Positions 35,064 through 47,069 of a stretch of DNA of 64,000 nucleotides are shown piece after piece. The position numbers were made by a program, and so were the translations under genes. The notes under the pieces were generated by a model. The model was not told the origin of the DNA. It was given only the letters and a program-made list of their open reading frames with translations, and did not search any database. Numbering within the stretch: the first letter of the stretch is position 1; every line of letters begins with the position of its first letter. The stretch comes from Limonium bicolor. Taxonomy: Eukaryota > Streptophyta > Magnoliopsida > Caryophyllales > Plumbaginaceae. Location: the NCBI GenBank assembly GCA_023374045.1, contig CM041780.1, positions 93,027,627 through 93,091,626 of the forward strand. The letters run 5' to 3'.

Positions 35064-38000
35064 GGGGCAAGAAAAAATCTAGTCTTGCATGGGAGGAAGT
35101 ACCTAGCATTGGAAGGTCTGGTGGTATTTTGCTGTTATGGGATGAGGAAGATAACGTACTGGGAATTGAAAAGGGGGAGAGATGGTTGAAGCTTGAATTC
35201 AAAGCAAGAGAAGATGGATTCCGAAGCATAGTCATTGTAGTCTATGCGCCATGTAATGTACGGGAGAGAAAAATTCTGTTTAATGAGCTAATATCTACAA
35301 AGGACAACTGGCATCCGGAGATGGTATTCATTGGTGACTTCAATGAGATCCTACAGCCAACAGAGAGAATGCCCACAAACCTCTCTTGCTACTCAAAAGG
35401 GATGAAGGACTTCCAGATGTGGGTAGATGCTATGCAGCTGGTGGAAGTGGAGTTGCATGACGCAAGTTTCACACGGCGAGGAGGAGGATCATTGAGTAAG
35501 ATTGATCGTTGCTTTGCTAGGCTTGAATGGTTGTCCCAATATACGAACGTGAATCTACGCTCCAGTGAGTGGAGTATATCTGATCATAGACTCATCATCT
35601 TAAAGACTGAAAGTGTTAATTGGGGACCAAGGCCATTCCGGTCAATCGATGCATGGTTACAACATCCGGAATTTGCAAGTTTTGTCGCTGGGCAATGGGA
35701 CAAGATGAACAATGAGTCGACGATGAGGAAATTGAGGAAACTAAAAGGACCCTTATGTAAGTGGAACAAAGAAACATTTGGAGAAATCACTCAAAGGATC
35801 CTTCAATGCAAAGAAAAACTGAGAGGGGTGGAAACTCAAATCGAAAAATATGGAGACTCCCAGGGGCTTGAAACGGAAAGGCAACTCGCCTTGGAAGAAC
35901 TTCAAAGAGCTGAAAGGGTGCAGGAAACTTATTGGCTACAGCTATCACGAGACAAATGGGTGAAGGAGGCTGATAATAGCACAGGTTATTTCCACAGAAG
36001 AGCTACACTTAACCACCGCAGGAAACTAATCTCTTGTTTGCTAACCAGTGAAGGAGTGGTCGACAGCCCACAAATCCGAGAACATATCATTCAATTCTAT
36101 ACCCAGCTATACCATGCGGAACAGCTATCGGACGCCAAACCGCCAACAATTGTGCACCCCGTACTAACTGATGATGAGGCGAGACAGCTAGAAGAAATTC
36201 CCACGATAGGAGAAATTAAGAAAGCAGTGCAACAGTGTAATAGCACAAAGGCTCCGGGCTTTGATGGATACAACATGAACTTTATCAAGAAAATGTGGCA
36301 TGTGATCGGTAAAGATTTTGGAAGGGATGTACAACAATTCTTCATCTCTTCGAAGCTAGAAAAGGGAGTCAATACCACCTGGATAGCACTAATCCCAAAA
36401 AGATTGGAGGCAATACAAATTGAAGAATACCGGCCGATAAGTATGGTGGGGAGTTTGTACAAAGTAATAGCAAAGATATTATGCAGTCGCTTAAGCCCCC
36501 TTCTACCAAAACTTATCAGTGAGACACAGTCGGGATTCGTCAAGGGTAGAAATATCCTTAAAGGTCCTTTAATTGCTAATGAAGTGATTTCTTGGCTGAA
36601 AAAGAAGAAAAGAAAGGGAGTGCTGATGAAAATAGACTTAAAGAAGGCTTATGATAGTGTGTCGTGGGAATTTCTTCACGCCATGCTGGAATCATTTTGC
36701 TTTGGACAGAGATGGAGGGAATGGGTTAAAGAATGCGTTACGACTACAAAAGTCTCGATCCTGGTGAATGGGGTCCCCACGAAACCACTCTCTCCATCGA
36801 GAGGCCTCCGTCAAGGTGATCCGTTGTCTCCCTCCCTTTTTGTTATTGTTGTTGAGATACTAAGCTGGATAATTCAGGGAGCGGTAGGGCAAGGTCTATT
36901 CTCAGGCTTGTTGGTAGGAGAAAACCAAATGAGAATTACCCACTTACAATTTGCTGATGACGTAATGGTCTTCTGTGAGGTGGATCGACAAGAATTGGTG
37001 CAATTAGATCGAATACTGTTGACTTTCACAGAGATGAGCGGTTTATCTCTAAATGTGGAGAAGTCGGTGGCCTATTGTATTAATACATGTGAAGAAGAGG
37101 AGAAAATGGTGGCGGAAGTCTTTGGCTGTCAAATGGGGGTATTGCCTGCCATGTACTTGGGCTGCCCTCTAGGGGCAAATATGAGGAAGAGCTCTACATG
37201 GGACCCTGTACTACGGAAGGTTGAATTGAAGCTATCTGCATGGAAGGCCAATTATCTCTCAAAAGCTGGACGGGCAGTCCTTATACGATCTGTTCTTGAC
37301 TCACTCCCCCTCTACTATGCATCCCTCTTTGTGATCCCAGTGAAGGTTAGAAAAAAATTAATCAAGATGCAGAGACAATTCTTTTGGGCCAAAAAGAGGA
37401 GCCCATGTTTGATTACTGTGCCTTGGTCCAAGATGACCCGGCCAAGAGACCAAGGAGGACTCGGTTTTGCCAACATACAGAATAAGAACCTCGCCTTTCT
37501 AGCCAAATGGAGGATTGGGTTTGCATCAAACCGTGATTCGCTGTGGAAGAGGGTGGTTAAATCTCTATACCAATCTCGGCAGGCCTCCACACCGGGGAAA
37601 ATGACGCAGATACTGGTAGAGCTAAGGACCTTGGTACTCCATTGTCAAGGCCACAAACAAACATGAACAGATACGAAATATACTTAAGGATCGAATGATT
37701 ATCAGATTGGGAAATGGTAATGTCGTATTGTTTTGGCATGATAGATGGTCTCCAGCAGGTATTTTGCTTGAGAAATACCCCCGCCTATTTCACTTGAGCT
37801 TGCAAGGGGACGAGACGGTCTCCAACATGGGTGCATGGGTCAATGGAGAATGGGTTTGGAATTTTGTTTGGCGGCGCTGGCTATTTGTATATGAGGCAGA
37901 AATGGTGAGGCAATTGATGAACGAACTAGGGGTGAGACCGACTTCCCCGTACAATAAGGATGGATGTTCATGGAATGGGAATCCCAATTGGTCAATCACT

Positions 38001-38786
38001 AAGGATATATCAGTCTCTTTACAGAGTATAAATGAAGATCAAGACGGTAGCCTAGGAGATGTAACTATACAAAACATTTGGAAGGGGCTCTGCGAACCCA
38101 GAGTAGGTATGACCCTCTGGTTCACTATCCTGAGGAGACTAGTGACAAGAGAACTCCTGTTTGAGAGAAGTATCATCCCTATCGGCCATAGCCTATGTCC
38201 CTGGTGTGTAGGGGCATGGAAGAACTTGAACATGTCTTATTTCGATGCCCACGGTGGCTGAAGTTTGGAATCTCATTTTTCGGTGGTGGAACATATCATT
38301 TTCTTTTAAGGATGTCATTGCTGAGATCTACGAGGACTGGTTTGGCTTACAGTTAGGTCGTAAGGCTACGAGGGTTTGGAGGTCAACTTTGTGTTACGGA
38401 GTATACTATATTTGGATGCACCGTAATAATCTCATCTTTAGAGGTGAAGGATTGAGTGTTCCACAGATCGTGTCTCATATTAAGATAGGCGTTTGGAGAT
38501 GGACAAAGTGTTGGTGGAAGGATATTCCCCTCTCGTGTGCTATGTTTGTTAGTTCAAGTTCCCTTAAGGATTGCTTGTGAAACTTTGCTAAAGTGCCTTT
38601 TGATCTTGTACTCTGGCAATATGTTATAGAATGACTTTAGGTGTGTATTTGGATGAGGGGTACTCTTTTTCCTTCCTAAGCCTTTTCCCATGTGGTTTTG
38701 CTTAGGGGGGTTTTAATGAGGCCCACTGTTATTCTCATCCACCTTTTATTAATAAAATGGCTAAAAGCCTGACTTATCAAAAAAAA
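35064..38786 (+). mobile_element. 5'-truncated L1-type LINE with poly(A) and 14-bp target duplication
   Basis: The element begins inside the endonuclease domain, continues through reverse transcriptase and a zinc-finger end domain, and finishes with AATAAAATGG...TTATCAAAAAAAA. Exact 14-bp copies of GTAAAAGAACTTCT flank it. ORF1 and the endonuclease start are missing, as expected from incomplete target-primed reverse transcription. The exact duplication suggests a fairly recent insertion. Confidence 0.92.
35129..38577 (+). pseudogene. LINE ORF2: endonuclease end, reverse transcriptase, zf-RVT region
   Basis: The 845-codon frame 35129-37666 has MVFIGDFNEILQP and SDHRLI (endonuclease), APGFDGYNMNFIKKMW, YRPISMVGSLYKVIAKIL, SGFVKGRNI, LMKIDLKKAYDSVSWEFL, GLRQGDPLSPSLFVIVVEIL and LQFADDVMVFC (the FADD catalytic block). 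It shifts frame near 37655, after which RLGNGNVVLFWHDRWSP and the Cys/His region (CPWC...EHVLFRCP) follow in 37695-38261, with another shift near 38215 and a last frame to 38577. In a full element this protein nicks the target and copies the RNA. With no 5' end and two frame breaks it is inactive. Confidence 0.9.
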
Positions 38787-38800
38787 GTAAAAGAACTTCT
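38787..38800. repeat. LINE target-site duplication, right copy
   Basis: Exact copy of 35050-35063, directly after the A-run that ends the LINE. Confidence 0.9.
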
Positions 38801-39529
38801 CCATATATTTCGTTTGATGAGAAGAAATGTAGTCTCACTACTGAGTCAGCTTTTCCCTTTCCTTCTGAAGTTGAAGCGTTCATCGCTTTCTTTCTGTTTA
38901 CTTTTTACTTTTGTCAAGGGAAGTTAGAGAGTAGAGCTCTGCATGTAGCTTGCGTGGACGTTTGATTACCGTTTATCCCTAACCATAACTTCTTCCTTCT
39001 CTTTCTTTTTAACCTCTCTGCCAACTTGAAGAGTTTGCGCTGTTGAAACTCTTCAAGATGAATTTATTTCCCCTGTTGCTCTCTTCCGGAAAGGCCGTAG
39101 CTCTTCCCCTTCCTCTTTTTTTTTGGTCTACCACCCGGTTTGCTCTATTAAACTACATCCGGATCGGGGATCAGCTCTGGGTGGATATGTTCCAGTCCCC
39201 TCCCCCAATAGTCGTTGCGGGGATCAAACCGAGGTTCTCCCTACCAAGTTCAGTCTCAATCACCACTGAACCAATGATATATTGGTAAAATCACATAAAT
39301 GTCCCTTCCTCTTTTTCCTCCAAAGATTTGGAATATTTTTTGAAAGAGATCTTTGTTCCTTCCGGAATAAAACAGATTTTTTCTTCCTTCTGTTGATTCT
39401 CATCCTTATAATGATTTCTGCCTCGGGTTTGTTGTTTAAAGGAGTTTTGCCAAAATTCGATACCACCGGCCACCCTCACCGAGGTAGGTGTGGGACAGTG
39501 ATTTGACAGTCTCAGTCAGTTACTGATTG
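38801..39529. other. intergenic DNA, pyrimidine-rich
   Basis: No supported gene. The frame at 39043-39288 has no recognisable motif; its second half (GCGGGGATCAAACCGAGGTT) resembles a phrase common in plant dispersed repeats but I could not assign it to a family. Confidence 0.45.
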
Positions 39530-40275
39530 GATTGCCTTTTTATTATATTAATTTTAAATGATGTAACTTTTAATATTAAGGCCACAATGGAAACAAAATT
39601 ATCATTGTTCCTAAATTCAAGCTCTTCCAAACAAGACCAGTCATGAATATGTTTTGACAACTTTTAAAAAATTATTTTTATATGTTTATGTTGATACACC
39701 AAAATGATGATATGATTCATTAACTTTGATATTATGATTCATTAAAATTGATATTATGATTCATTAACTAATGAGTGGTGAATTGAAACTGATAAAAAAT
39801 CATTATTCTTTTGTAGTGTATTATTATTGTTATATGGTGTATTTTAAAACTTCTATGGTGAATAATGCATTTTTCATACATTCCAAATATTTGTTTGTGT
39901 TGTATTATTGTTTAAATTTTTTTATTTTTATATGTTTACGGTGATATACTAAAATAAAGATATGATTCATTAATTTTGATTTTATGCTTCATTAAAATTG
40001 ATATGATACACTAAAATGATATTATGCTTTACAATGATACACTAAAATGATATTGCTTTACAATGATACACTAAAATGATGTTTTGAATCATAAGTCTTT
40101 GATATGGATTTATACATGTAATTAACATAAATTTTTTAACTTCTCAAAATATATTCATGTCTATTCTTGTGTTTGATGAGCTTGAATTTAGATGAACAAT
40201 GGTGTAAAATTTTATTATTCTGGACTTATATTTCAAAAAATACAATAATTCAAATTTAATATAACAAAAATCAAC
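39530..40275. mobile_element. second foldback (Mutator-like) element, related to 15135-16208
   Basis: Inverted arms at about 39595-39690 and 40130-40235 carry AAATTCAAGCTCTTCCAAAC and its diverged complement, the same arm sequence as the foldback element at 15135-16208. The core instead has repeats of TATGATTCATTAA and of TGATACACTAAAATGAT. Outer borders are approximate and no clear target duplication was found. No coding sequence. Confidence 0.6.
39995..40090. repeat. tandem TGATACACTAAAATGAT repeats
   Basis: Successive copies of GATACACTAAAATGATRTT separated by ATGCTTTACAA-like spacers in the core of the second foldback element; looser copies begin near 39693. Confidence 0.75.
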
Positions 40276-42700
40276 CCAATCAACAACTTAGAACCCGTTC
40301 GCTGAACGCGGTATTTCCTGCGTTCAATTTAATCTGCCTCCGGTTAAGACTAGTTAACCAATCAGTGCTCAACATAGTTAAAAGTGCTCCAATAAATGAT
40401 TGCCATGTGTCAGCTTAATGTGGAGAAAAAGCGAATCGCCACTGGGAACGACGCCTTAGTAGACTGCTGCTACAACTCATTAAACCGCATAATATTACGC
40501 GCGGACACGCTGTACGTCCCCGGTGTGTCCCTTCGTGGTCTCTTTCTTCCACTCACCCCTTTATTATCAGTTTTCTCGACAGAAGGTGCATTTCTTTGGC
40601 GCATCTTCACCCCAATGTCATCGCATCTCTCTACGGCTTCCTAGTCTGCCAAGATTGAAAATTCCTACCTTCTACTTTCGAGTTTGTTCTTCACTTCTTC
40701 CTTCGCAATAGTGACCTATTAGATCATTTATAAGCTATCATCAATTTTCATTGATGATTATTGAAGTGATATGAGAAACAAAATTAAAATATCAACACTA
40801 TGCATTTGTAAAAATTAATTTATATCTCAGTAGAATTAGTTAGAACTTAGAAGTCTAAGTAAATAACATCCGTACTTCAAATTGTACTAATAAATATTAG
40901 TATAACGTATGTGTAATTTTTACAATATGTAGAATCTTTAATCTTTCTAGAGTAAATATGGTGTTTGGAAAAACGAATAATCTTTTATACTTTTGCTAGT
41001 TCAGTGTTACGATATCTACTATATATCTATAATCTTTTAGTTCTCGGTTAATTTGTTTCAAGATCAGAATTATTATGTTGGATAGCTCTGGATTAGATAA
41101 GTTAATTTAGTTAATTGATAAAAATTATTTTATAATCAATGAATCAAATATAGTGAATATAGAGATTTCTTTAATATCTTATTATCAATAATAAATTATA
41201 ATTATTGTTGCGCTTTTTGAGCTGATAGATGAAATTGGAAAACATAGAGTAAGAATATATAAGAAAACTTATTAAATTGATGTGATAGCTGTTACAACAT
41301 ATAAAAATATAAATCTGCTAAAAAATCGATCGTATTTTGCGTGGATAAACATGGTTAATCAGAATACTACTAAGATTTTGTTTTATTCTTTTCTTTGTTT
41401 CCTCTTCTATAAGATTGTGTGTGGAGTTGATATTAATGTTTGATATAGTTGAAACTAGACAAAGTAAAATATACAAATATACTTTACTTTTTTTTTATTC
41501 CAAAAGTAAGCAGATTTATTATTACAAGCTTTACATATTATATGTATCTAACTCTCATGTCATCGTCAATAACAACAAAAGAAAGAAATGCTTTCTAAGT
41601 TTGTAGTATTGTCAATTTTCGCTAATAAATATTTTAATCTTATACTAAATATAGAAAAATAGAAACAACATAGAACGATATATGTTAGACAAAAATAATA
41701 AACTAATACGACGGACTTGTATTATATATATGTAATATAAATAGAACAAGGAGAAATGGAGAACATAACCTTAATTAACACAAACTAAATGTTTAAACAA
41801 TACAAAATAGTAAATTAAAAGCTGAAATAAAGAATAGTGTAATGAAATGGACCATCATTAGAATAAATAGAGCTTAAGAAAATGCTGCTTAAGCAATAAA
41901 ATAATATAAAAGTAGAAAATAATATAGCTATTAGTCTCATTTTACAAACATTATGTTATAACTTGACAAGACACTATTATACATTTAAAAATAATTTTAT
42001 ATTTAATTTAAACAGTTTTAAAACAATACAAAATAATATTAAATGAAATATAAATTTATAACATGGAATAAACACAAAAAGTAAATAACTTTTAATTAAA
42101 ATAACAATAATAAGATTTTAAATATACAACCATATATATCTTCCAACATCTAATCTTTCTATAAAGATAAATTTTTTACTAGATATATATATAAACTATA
42201 TTTACTATGATAAATAAAAAAATATGTAAAATAGACAATTATATTTAAAGTATTATTTTTATATATAATATTTATTATATAAATAATATACATGTTTTAA
42301 AAATGTAATACACACGTTTTTTTCTACTATATATTAAATGTAATATAATTATCTTTTACCTATATATGGATGTAGCCGGATCCATAAAATCTAGTATCAA
42401 ATATTATTTCCAAAATTTCAAGATATTCCCGTTTTTCCTTTTCTTTTTCGCAAATGTTCCCGTGTCGTTAATTAGTGGGATCGGGTATAGTCGAGGAAAA
42501 GTTACCGGGCAAGGGATAATCGAGCGTCTTCAAACTGACTGATTTACATTTTTAATCGAGAGTATTAAGGAGAAATAATGATTTGAACTGATGAACCCAA
42601 CATTCAGTTAAACTGTTCCTGACATACACCTGGTTTGGAGACTCGACTCCCTTAGAAGTTTGGAACGACAACACAACAGCAGGTAAGTTTAGTCGGTGTA
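40276..42700. other. intergenic DNA, very AT-rich from 40720 to 42400
   Basis: No gene recognised. The 40290-40710 part is more balanced in composition and has two overlapping small frames without motifs. From 40720 on it is mostly A/T with many TATATA runs. Balanced sequence returns near 42420, ahead of the partial DYAD-locus copy. Confidence 0.5.
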
Positions 42701-42719
42701 TCTCCTCTTATACTCTCAT

Positions 42720-43878
42720 TCTCTTAATCTGGGTAGGAGGATTAGCAAAAGAGAGCACTGCTACGAACTAAAATAAGGCTCCCGCGCCCGAGAAGCAGCG
42801 GAGCGGCGGGGTGAAAAGTGTGAAACCTGATCACACACACCGCGTTCTTATACGGCTGTGGTAATACTGTAAATAGTCCTATCTGCCTTTCCCGCTTCGT
42901 TGGTTGTTTTAACCTGCTCTCTTTTGTTTTGCCTACTCAAGGAAGAACTTGAGTTTCCAGACATGGTGCCTGACCCGCTGGAAGAATGTGAGTTTCCACA
43001 CAATGAGCTCGTCGATGAGGTATTAATTACTCATCAACTCTGCTACTCTCTGGCCTTCTTTTTGTCATTCTTCACGGGATTTGTGTTGTGGGTTTTAGCA
43101 CTTGGCACGGTGTCTCGTCTTGTTCACCGGATATTTTCAAACGTCGCTTCGCTTTTGAGATTCCAGCCACCATTTTTTTTGCTGATTGTAACCGATATGC
43201 TATTCTCTGTAGTTCTCTTTTCCCGCACTGACAACTCTTCTATCACTTTTATCTACTTCTTGGGGATCAATCATGGATATGGGTTAATGATGCTAGCAGA
43301 ACATATCAGGCAGGCAAATCTGTCCCCCGATATCCGTTTGCTATTCGGGTTTTATTTGATTATTTCTCCAGTGGACTCAGCTATTTCTCTATCTCCTTCT
43401 CAATGCAAAGGTGCACGGTAATCGTTGGTTGATTTTCATCTGATTTGCCAATTTTAAGGGGTGATTTGAGCGCCCTAAGCTTTTTTTTGATGGGTTTTTA
43501 TTCTTCCTTGGTCGGTTATCACCTTCTTAAGCCAGTTGATTATATTTTGAGCTCCGTGCTACCCTTTGAATTCTCATTAAAGATCATAGTGGGGTTTGAG
43601 CTTTGCGTAACTCGTATACTTGCAATCTAGGCCCAGTTCTAAAGGGTTTCAGGACTGCTCCTAATATATGCAACAAACCAAAATTTGTACAACAACGAAA
43701 AATCTATACGACACATAAACCCAATTTTGTGTTGCTATTTAGACTTTTATGCTATGCGAATCGCTGTATAGATATTGGGTATTGCTGTATATTTAGGTGC
43801 TATCCTAATAGTGAGTTTCAGGACAGGAGCCGGCTCCTGATTGATATGCCCTAGACATGATTGTATACTATCATGCAA
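42720..43878 (+). pseudogene. partial copy of DYAD locus 2 5' region, running into the gap
   Basis: Homologous in order to 29240-30280. The acidic mini-exon is 42942-43019 here (26 codons, EELEFPDMVPDPLEECEFP and so on), framed by AAG/GTATTA borders, and is 11 bp longer than its counterpart at 29492-29558. The segment ends at the N gap at GATATGCCCTAGACATGA, matching about 30240 in locus 2. The conserved DYAD core, if present, would lie in the gap; none is seen after it. The frame 42900-43421 mostly reads intron. Confidence 0.6.
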
Positions 43879-44378
43879 NNNNNNNNNNNNNNNNNNNNNN
43901 NNNNNNNNNNNNNNNNNNNNNNNNNNNNNNNNNNNNNNNNNNNNNNNNNNNNNNNNNNNNNNNNNNNNNNNNNNNNNNNNNNNNNNNNNNNNNNNNNNNN
44001 NNNNNNNNNNNNNNNNNNNNNNNNNNNNNNNNNNNNNNNNNNNNNNNNNNNNNNNNNNNNNNNNNNNNNNNNNNNNNNNNNNNNNNNNNNNNNNNNNNNN
44101 NNNNNNNNNNNNNNNNNNNNNNNNNNNNNNNNNNNNNNNNNNNNNNNNNNNNNNNNNNNNNNNNNNNNNNNNNNNNNNNNNNNNNNNNNNNNNNNNNNNN
44201 NNNNNNNNNNNNNNNNNNNNNNNNNNNNNNNNNNNNNNNNNNNNNNNNNNNNNNNNNNNNNNNNNNNNNNNNNNNNNNNNNNNNNNNNNNNNNNNNNNNN
44301 NNNNNNNNNNNNNNNNNNNNNNNNNNNNNNNNNNNNNNNNNNNNNNNNNNNNNNNNNNNNNNNNNNNNNNNNNNNNNN
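43879..44378. other. assembly gap, 500 N
   Basis: Exactly 500 undetermined bases, a conventional placeholder length, so the true distance is unknown. Frames drawn through it are meaningless. Confidence 0.99.
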
Positions 44379-44651
44379 AGGGATAATATTCCTGAGATTA
44401 TCCTCATTAGTAGTGATTCTTCAGCGGCTAATCTGTCTGAGGGCACACATGCTCTCACCAATTTTGTGGTTGACTCGGATGTGTTCGAAGATGCAGCGCC
44501 TAATGAATCCATTGCCAATGAAGAATCCTCGTCGTACCCGCACTCAAGTATATCTTCAGATGATACTGGTGACACTACCAAATTGATAAGGCACGTAGAA
44601 CAAAAATGGCTCCAGGGTTCTACGTACTACAATCACAACTCTTTTCATTAA
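44379..44651 (+). CDS. partial acidic Ser/Asp-rich frame of unknown function
   Basis: Directly after the gap an open frame of about 90 codons begins without a start (DNIPEIILISSDSSAANLSE) and stops at 44651. It is rich in Asp, Glu and Ser (SSISSDDTGDTTKLI), like a disordered segment. It has no family match I recognise. It could be an exon of the partial DYAD-like copy, another gene, or chance. A polypeptide end at KWLQGSTYYNHNS suggests the frame may run past a splice site. Confidence 0.3.
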   Translation, partial: RDNIPEIILISSDSSAANLSEGTHALTNFVVDSDVFEDAAPNESIANEESSSYPHSSISSDDTGDTTKLIRHVEQKWLQGSTYYNHNSFH

Positions 44652-45196
44652 GTATTGATCGTTTTAACTTAAATTTTACTTATTATGTTGCTCCTGCACT
44701 GTCAGGTCGTGCCTTAAGCAAGCATCCAAAAAAATGTTTATTGTATTGTCAAAGTATGTTCCAATGTGTTGCACTGAAAGTTGTTACTTTTATACTTTGC
44801 TTAATTGCTACAACAGAGTTATTTGATTACAAATTAACTAAATTTTGATTAATACTTATATTAATAAAGTGCGATGAACATATTGATTGGAAAGCATTTC
44901 AACAGAATTAATGATTCAACACACAAAATAATTAAAGACTAAAATCACTCAACACCACCAGCTCTCCTCCCTCGACCAACCCTGTTTCCCCTCCTGCCTC
45001 TTCTGGCTGCTCGTACTCACTAGGTGTGTATCTCTGTGGCGGGTTCATCGAATCAGGCCCCTGAGAGTCATGTCCCGGGAGGTTGTAGGTGGTGGCGGGG
45101 TGGGGTGGATGTGGTGGATTGTAGCGCCAGGCTTAACCGCCTCTCTTCTTTCTGAATCATCGTCAGAAACATTTAGGGCCGCAAAGGTAGTGTTCA
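44652..45196. other. intergenic DNA
   Basis: AT-rich stretch with no supported gene, followed from about 44950 by GC-richer sequence that is probably the 3' part of the minus-strand mobile-domain gene. Confidence 0.45.
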
Positions 45197-46250
45197 TCAT
45201 TGCCGATCGCTCAGACTGTGTGGTCGGCAATTGTCTACCCTAGACCGCGAGGACCCTTCCCCTGCAGCTACAGTAATATGCCCAAAACTAGCTGACGAGT
45301 GACCGTACGGATCGGGTTGTGTGGATGTGTATGGACCCTGATCCCAGCTTGCATTTGTCTGTTGTGCACCCCATGCACTAGTAGTTTGGCCGGTTCTATA
45401 TGGAATCTCCCAAGGGTTAATTGTGCTTTGCGAGGCAGCCGCTGGCTGATAAGTGTAAGTGCTAGTATCCACCAACCCAAATGAATCATACTGGCTTGTT
45501 TGTCCCCCCCACTGTGTGTCCTGGGTCGTTCCCCCCCCATTGTGTACCCTGGGTCGTCTAAGCACCCCATGAGCTGGGCTGAGATCGGTATTGGTAACAT
45601 TCCCATGGATTTTCCTCATAATCGGCAACACTCAGGTCAAGTGGGTATGACGGTTGTGTCGGATATGTCCAGCTTGACTGCTGAAAAACCTCTGGTTCGG
45701 GTTCAGCTGCTGGTGGTGCCCGTGGGGCCGGACGCACTTCACTCCTTGGTCTCTACGTGCTGCCCTCTTACTTGGATTATCGTTCAACGAAAAGGGCGGC
45801 TGGTAAAAGACCACAGGAGGTGGGGCTGAATGATCAACAGGAGTCTGATGGTGACTATAACGCTGGTGATATGATACGCCAGTCTCTTGTGACAAGTAGC
45901 TGGCGTAGTCACCTATGGTGGGGTCATAGTGCCGTATCTGATCTAAGCCATCCGCCTACAAACATATTCATAGCATTCATATAATAAATTACACCATGTA
46001 AGCATACAATTATGTAAGTGCTGAATACTAAGTAATTAACATGCTTACCAATATGGCATGTCTTCTTGCCTCGCGTGCGTACCACCATAAGTTGTGTCTA
46101 AAATACCACTACATATACTCAGAGGCAACGGTCAATGGAACTGCCAACAGGTAATCTTCGAGCCTTATCCTCCTGTAATTCGATCATTCATAGCTCGATG
46201 TATCTTGCGTTGACATTGCCCCAGTCCACCTCCACTCGGCCGGTTCATTT
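45197..46250 (-). pseudogene. C-terminal part of a plant mobile domain (MAIN-like) protein, truncated
   Basis: Minus-strand reading: an exon ending at 46049 encodes RLEDYLLAVPLTVASEYM, a stop codon, then WYFRHNLWWYAREA, resembling the end of the plant mobile domain of MAIN-like proteins. An intron follows (GT at 46048-46047, AG near 45957-45956), then an exon from 45955 starting ADGLDQIRHYDPTIGDYASY with a Tyr/Gln/Pro-rich tail. A frameshift near 45632 leads to a Gly/Ser/Gln-rich end that stops at 45197. The 5' part is missing because a small LTR abuts at 46253. Plant mobile domain genes act in chromatin silencing and are often captured by transposons. Family call is by resemblance. Confidence 0.55.
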
Positions 46251-46252
46251 TT

Positions 46253-46437
46253 TGTGATACCCAGTGTAGGGGCCACCTCCCACATCGATCGGAGAGGCAC
46301 GAACCACACCTATGGTGTGGGGATACTCTTGCCTTGTGAGAGGCCTTTTGGGGATGGTACCCCAGAAGCAAAACCGTGCGGGCTGCGGCCCAAAGCGGAC
46401 AATATCTCACAAGTGGGTTGATTACTGGGCTGTTACA
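46253..46437 (+). mobile_element. TRIM-like small LTR
   Basis: About 185 bp from TGTGATACCCAG to GGGCTGTTACA with a primer site right after it. The sequence (GGGGCCACCTCCCACATCG ... CCCAAAGCGGACAATATC) is of a type I recall as widespread in plant small LTR elements. Only one LTR is present and there is no interior, because another element begins at 46448. Confidence 0.65.
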
Positions 46438-46439
46438 GA

Positions 46440-46447
46440 TGGTATCA
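46440..46447 (+). other. truncated primer-binding site TGGTATCA
   Basis: First eight bases of the initiator-Met tRNA complement, two bases after the small LTR. The remainder is replaced by the start TGTAACACCCC of the next LTR. Confidence 0.75.
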
Positions 46448-47069
46448 TGTAACACCCCAACCGTTAAGCTCGTCATACCTCATAAATTGTCACCAATACT
46501 CTTACTCACGCAGCGGAACTCTAGTTACAACGAGGGGGAAACAACGCCAATAGCCACCCATATGGCTAACCAGGCCTTCCTTACATACCGTAACGGTCTG
46601 ATGAACTGGATGGAACACCGAGTACACATTACAAATACAATACTCAAATCTTTTCTCTACTATACCGAGTCTACAATAAATGGATGCCGACAACACATTC
46701 GGTCTTACACCCCTTTCAATACATAAGTAATTAAAACTACTACCCATGTAACCCACCGACCCGTCCTACTCTCGAACGGTAACATCTTCGGTGTACCTGT
46801 AAAAAATAAAAACATCGCCCCTAGGGGCTCAGCTTAACGCTGCATATGAAATTCGCATACCCCGAGCGCTAAACGGGGTACGCCGACTACTTTTCTCGGA
46901 TATACATGGAGTTCATTAGTCAAACAACATGCATCATAGCAATACAATATATATGTGTATTACTCAAGGAATCTACATCCAATCACGGAACACGATTCCT
47001 AACTAACATAACAAGGTTGTTAGTGGTATCTGGTTACTCTTAGGCCTTGAGGGTTATTCCTCACTATGC

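Noticed and set aside
42900..43421. 173-codon hydrophobic frame, first suspected as a membrane protein
   Set aside because: By homology to 29460-29830 only the acidic 26-codon stretch is exon; the hydrophobic rest corresponds to an intron.
43841..44586. Long frames spanning the N run
   Set aside because: Their length is due to undetermined bases.
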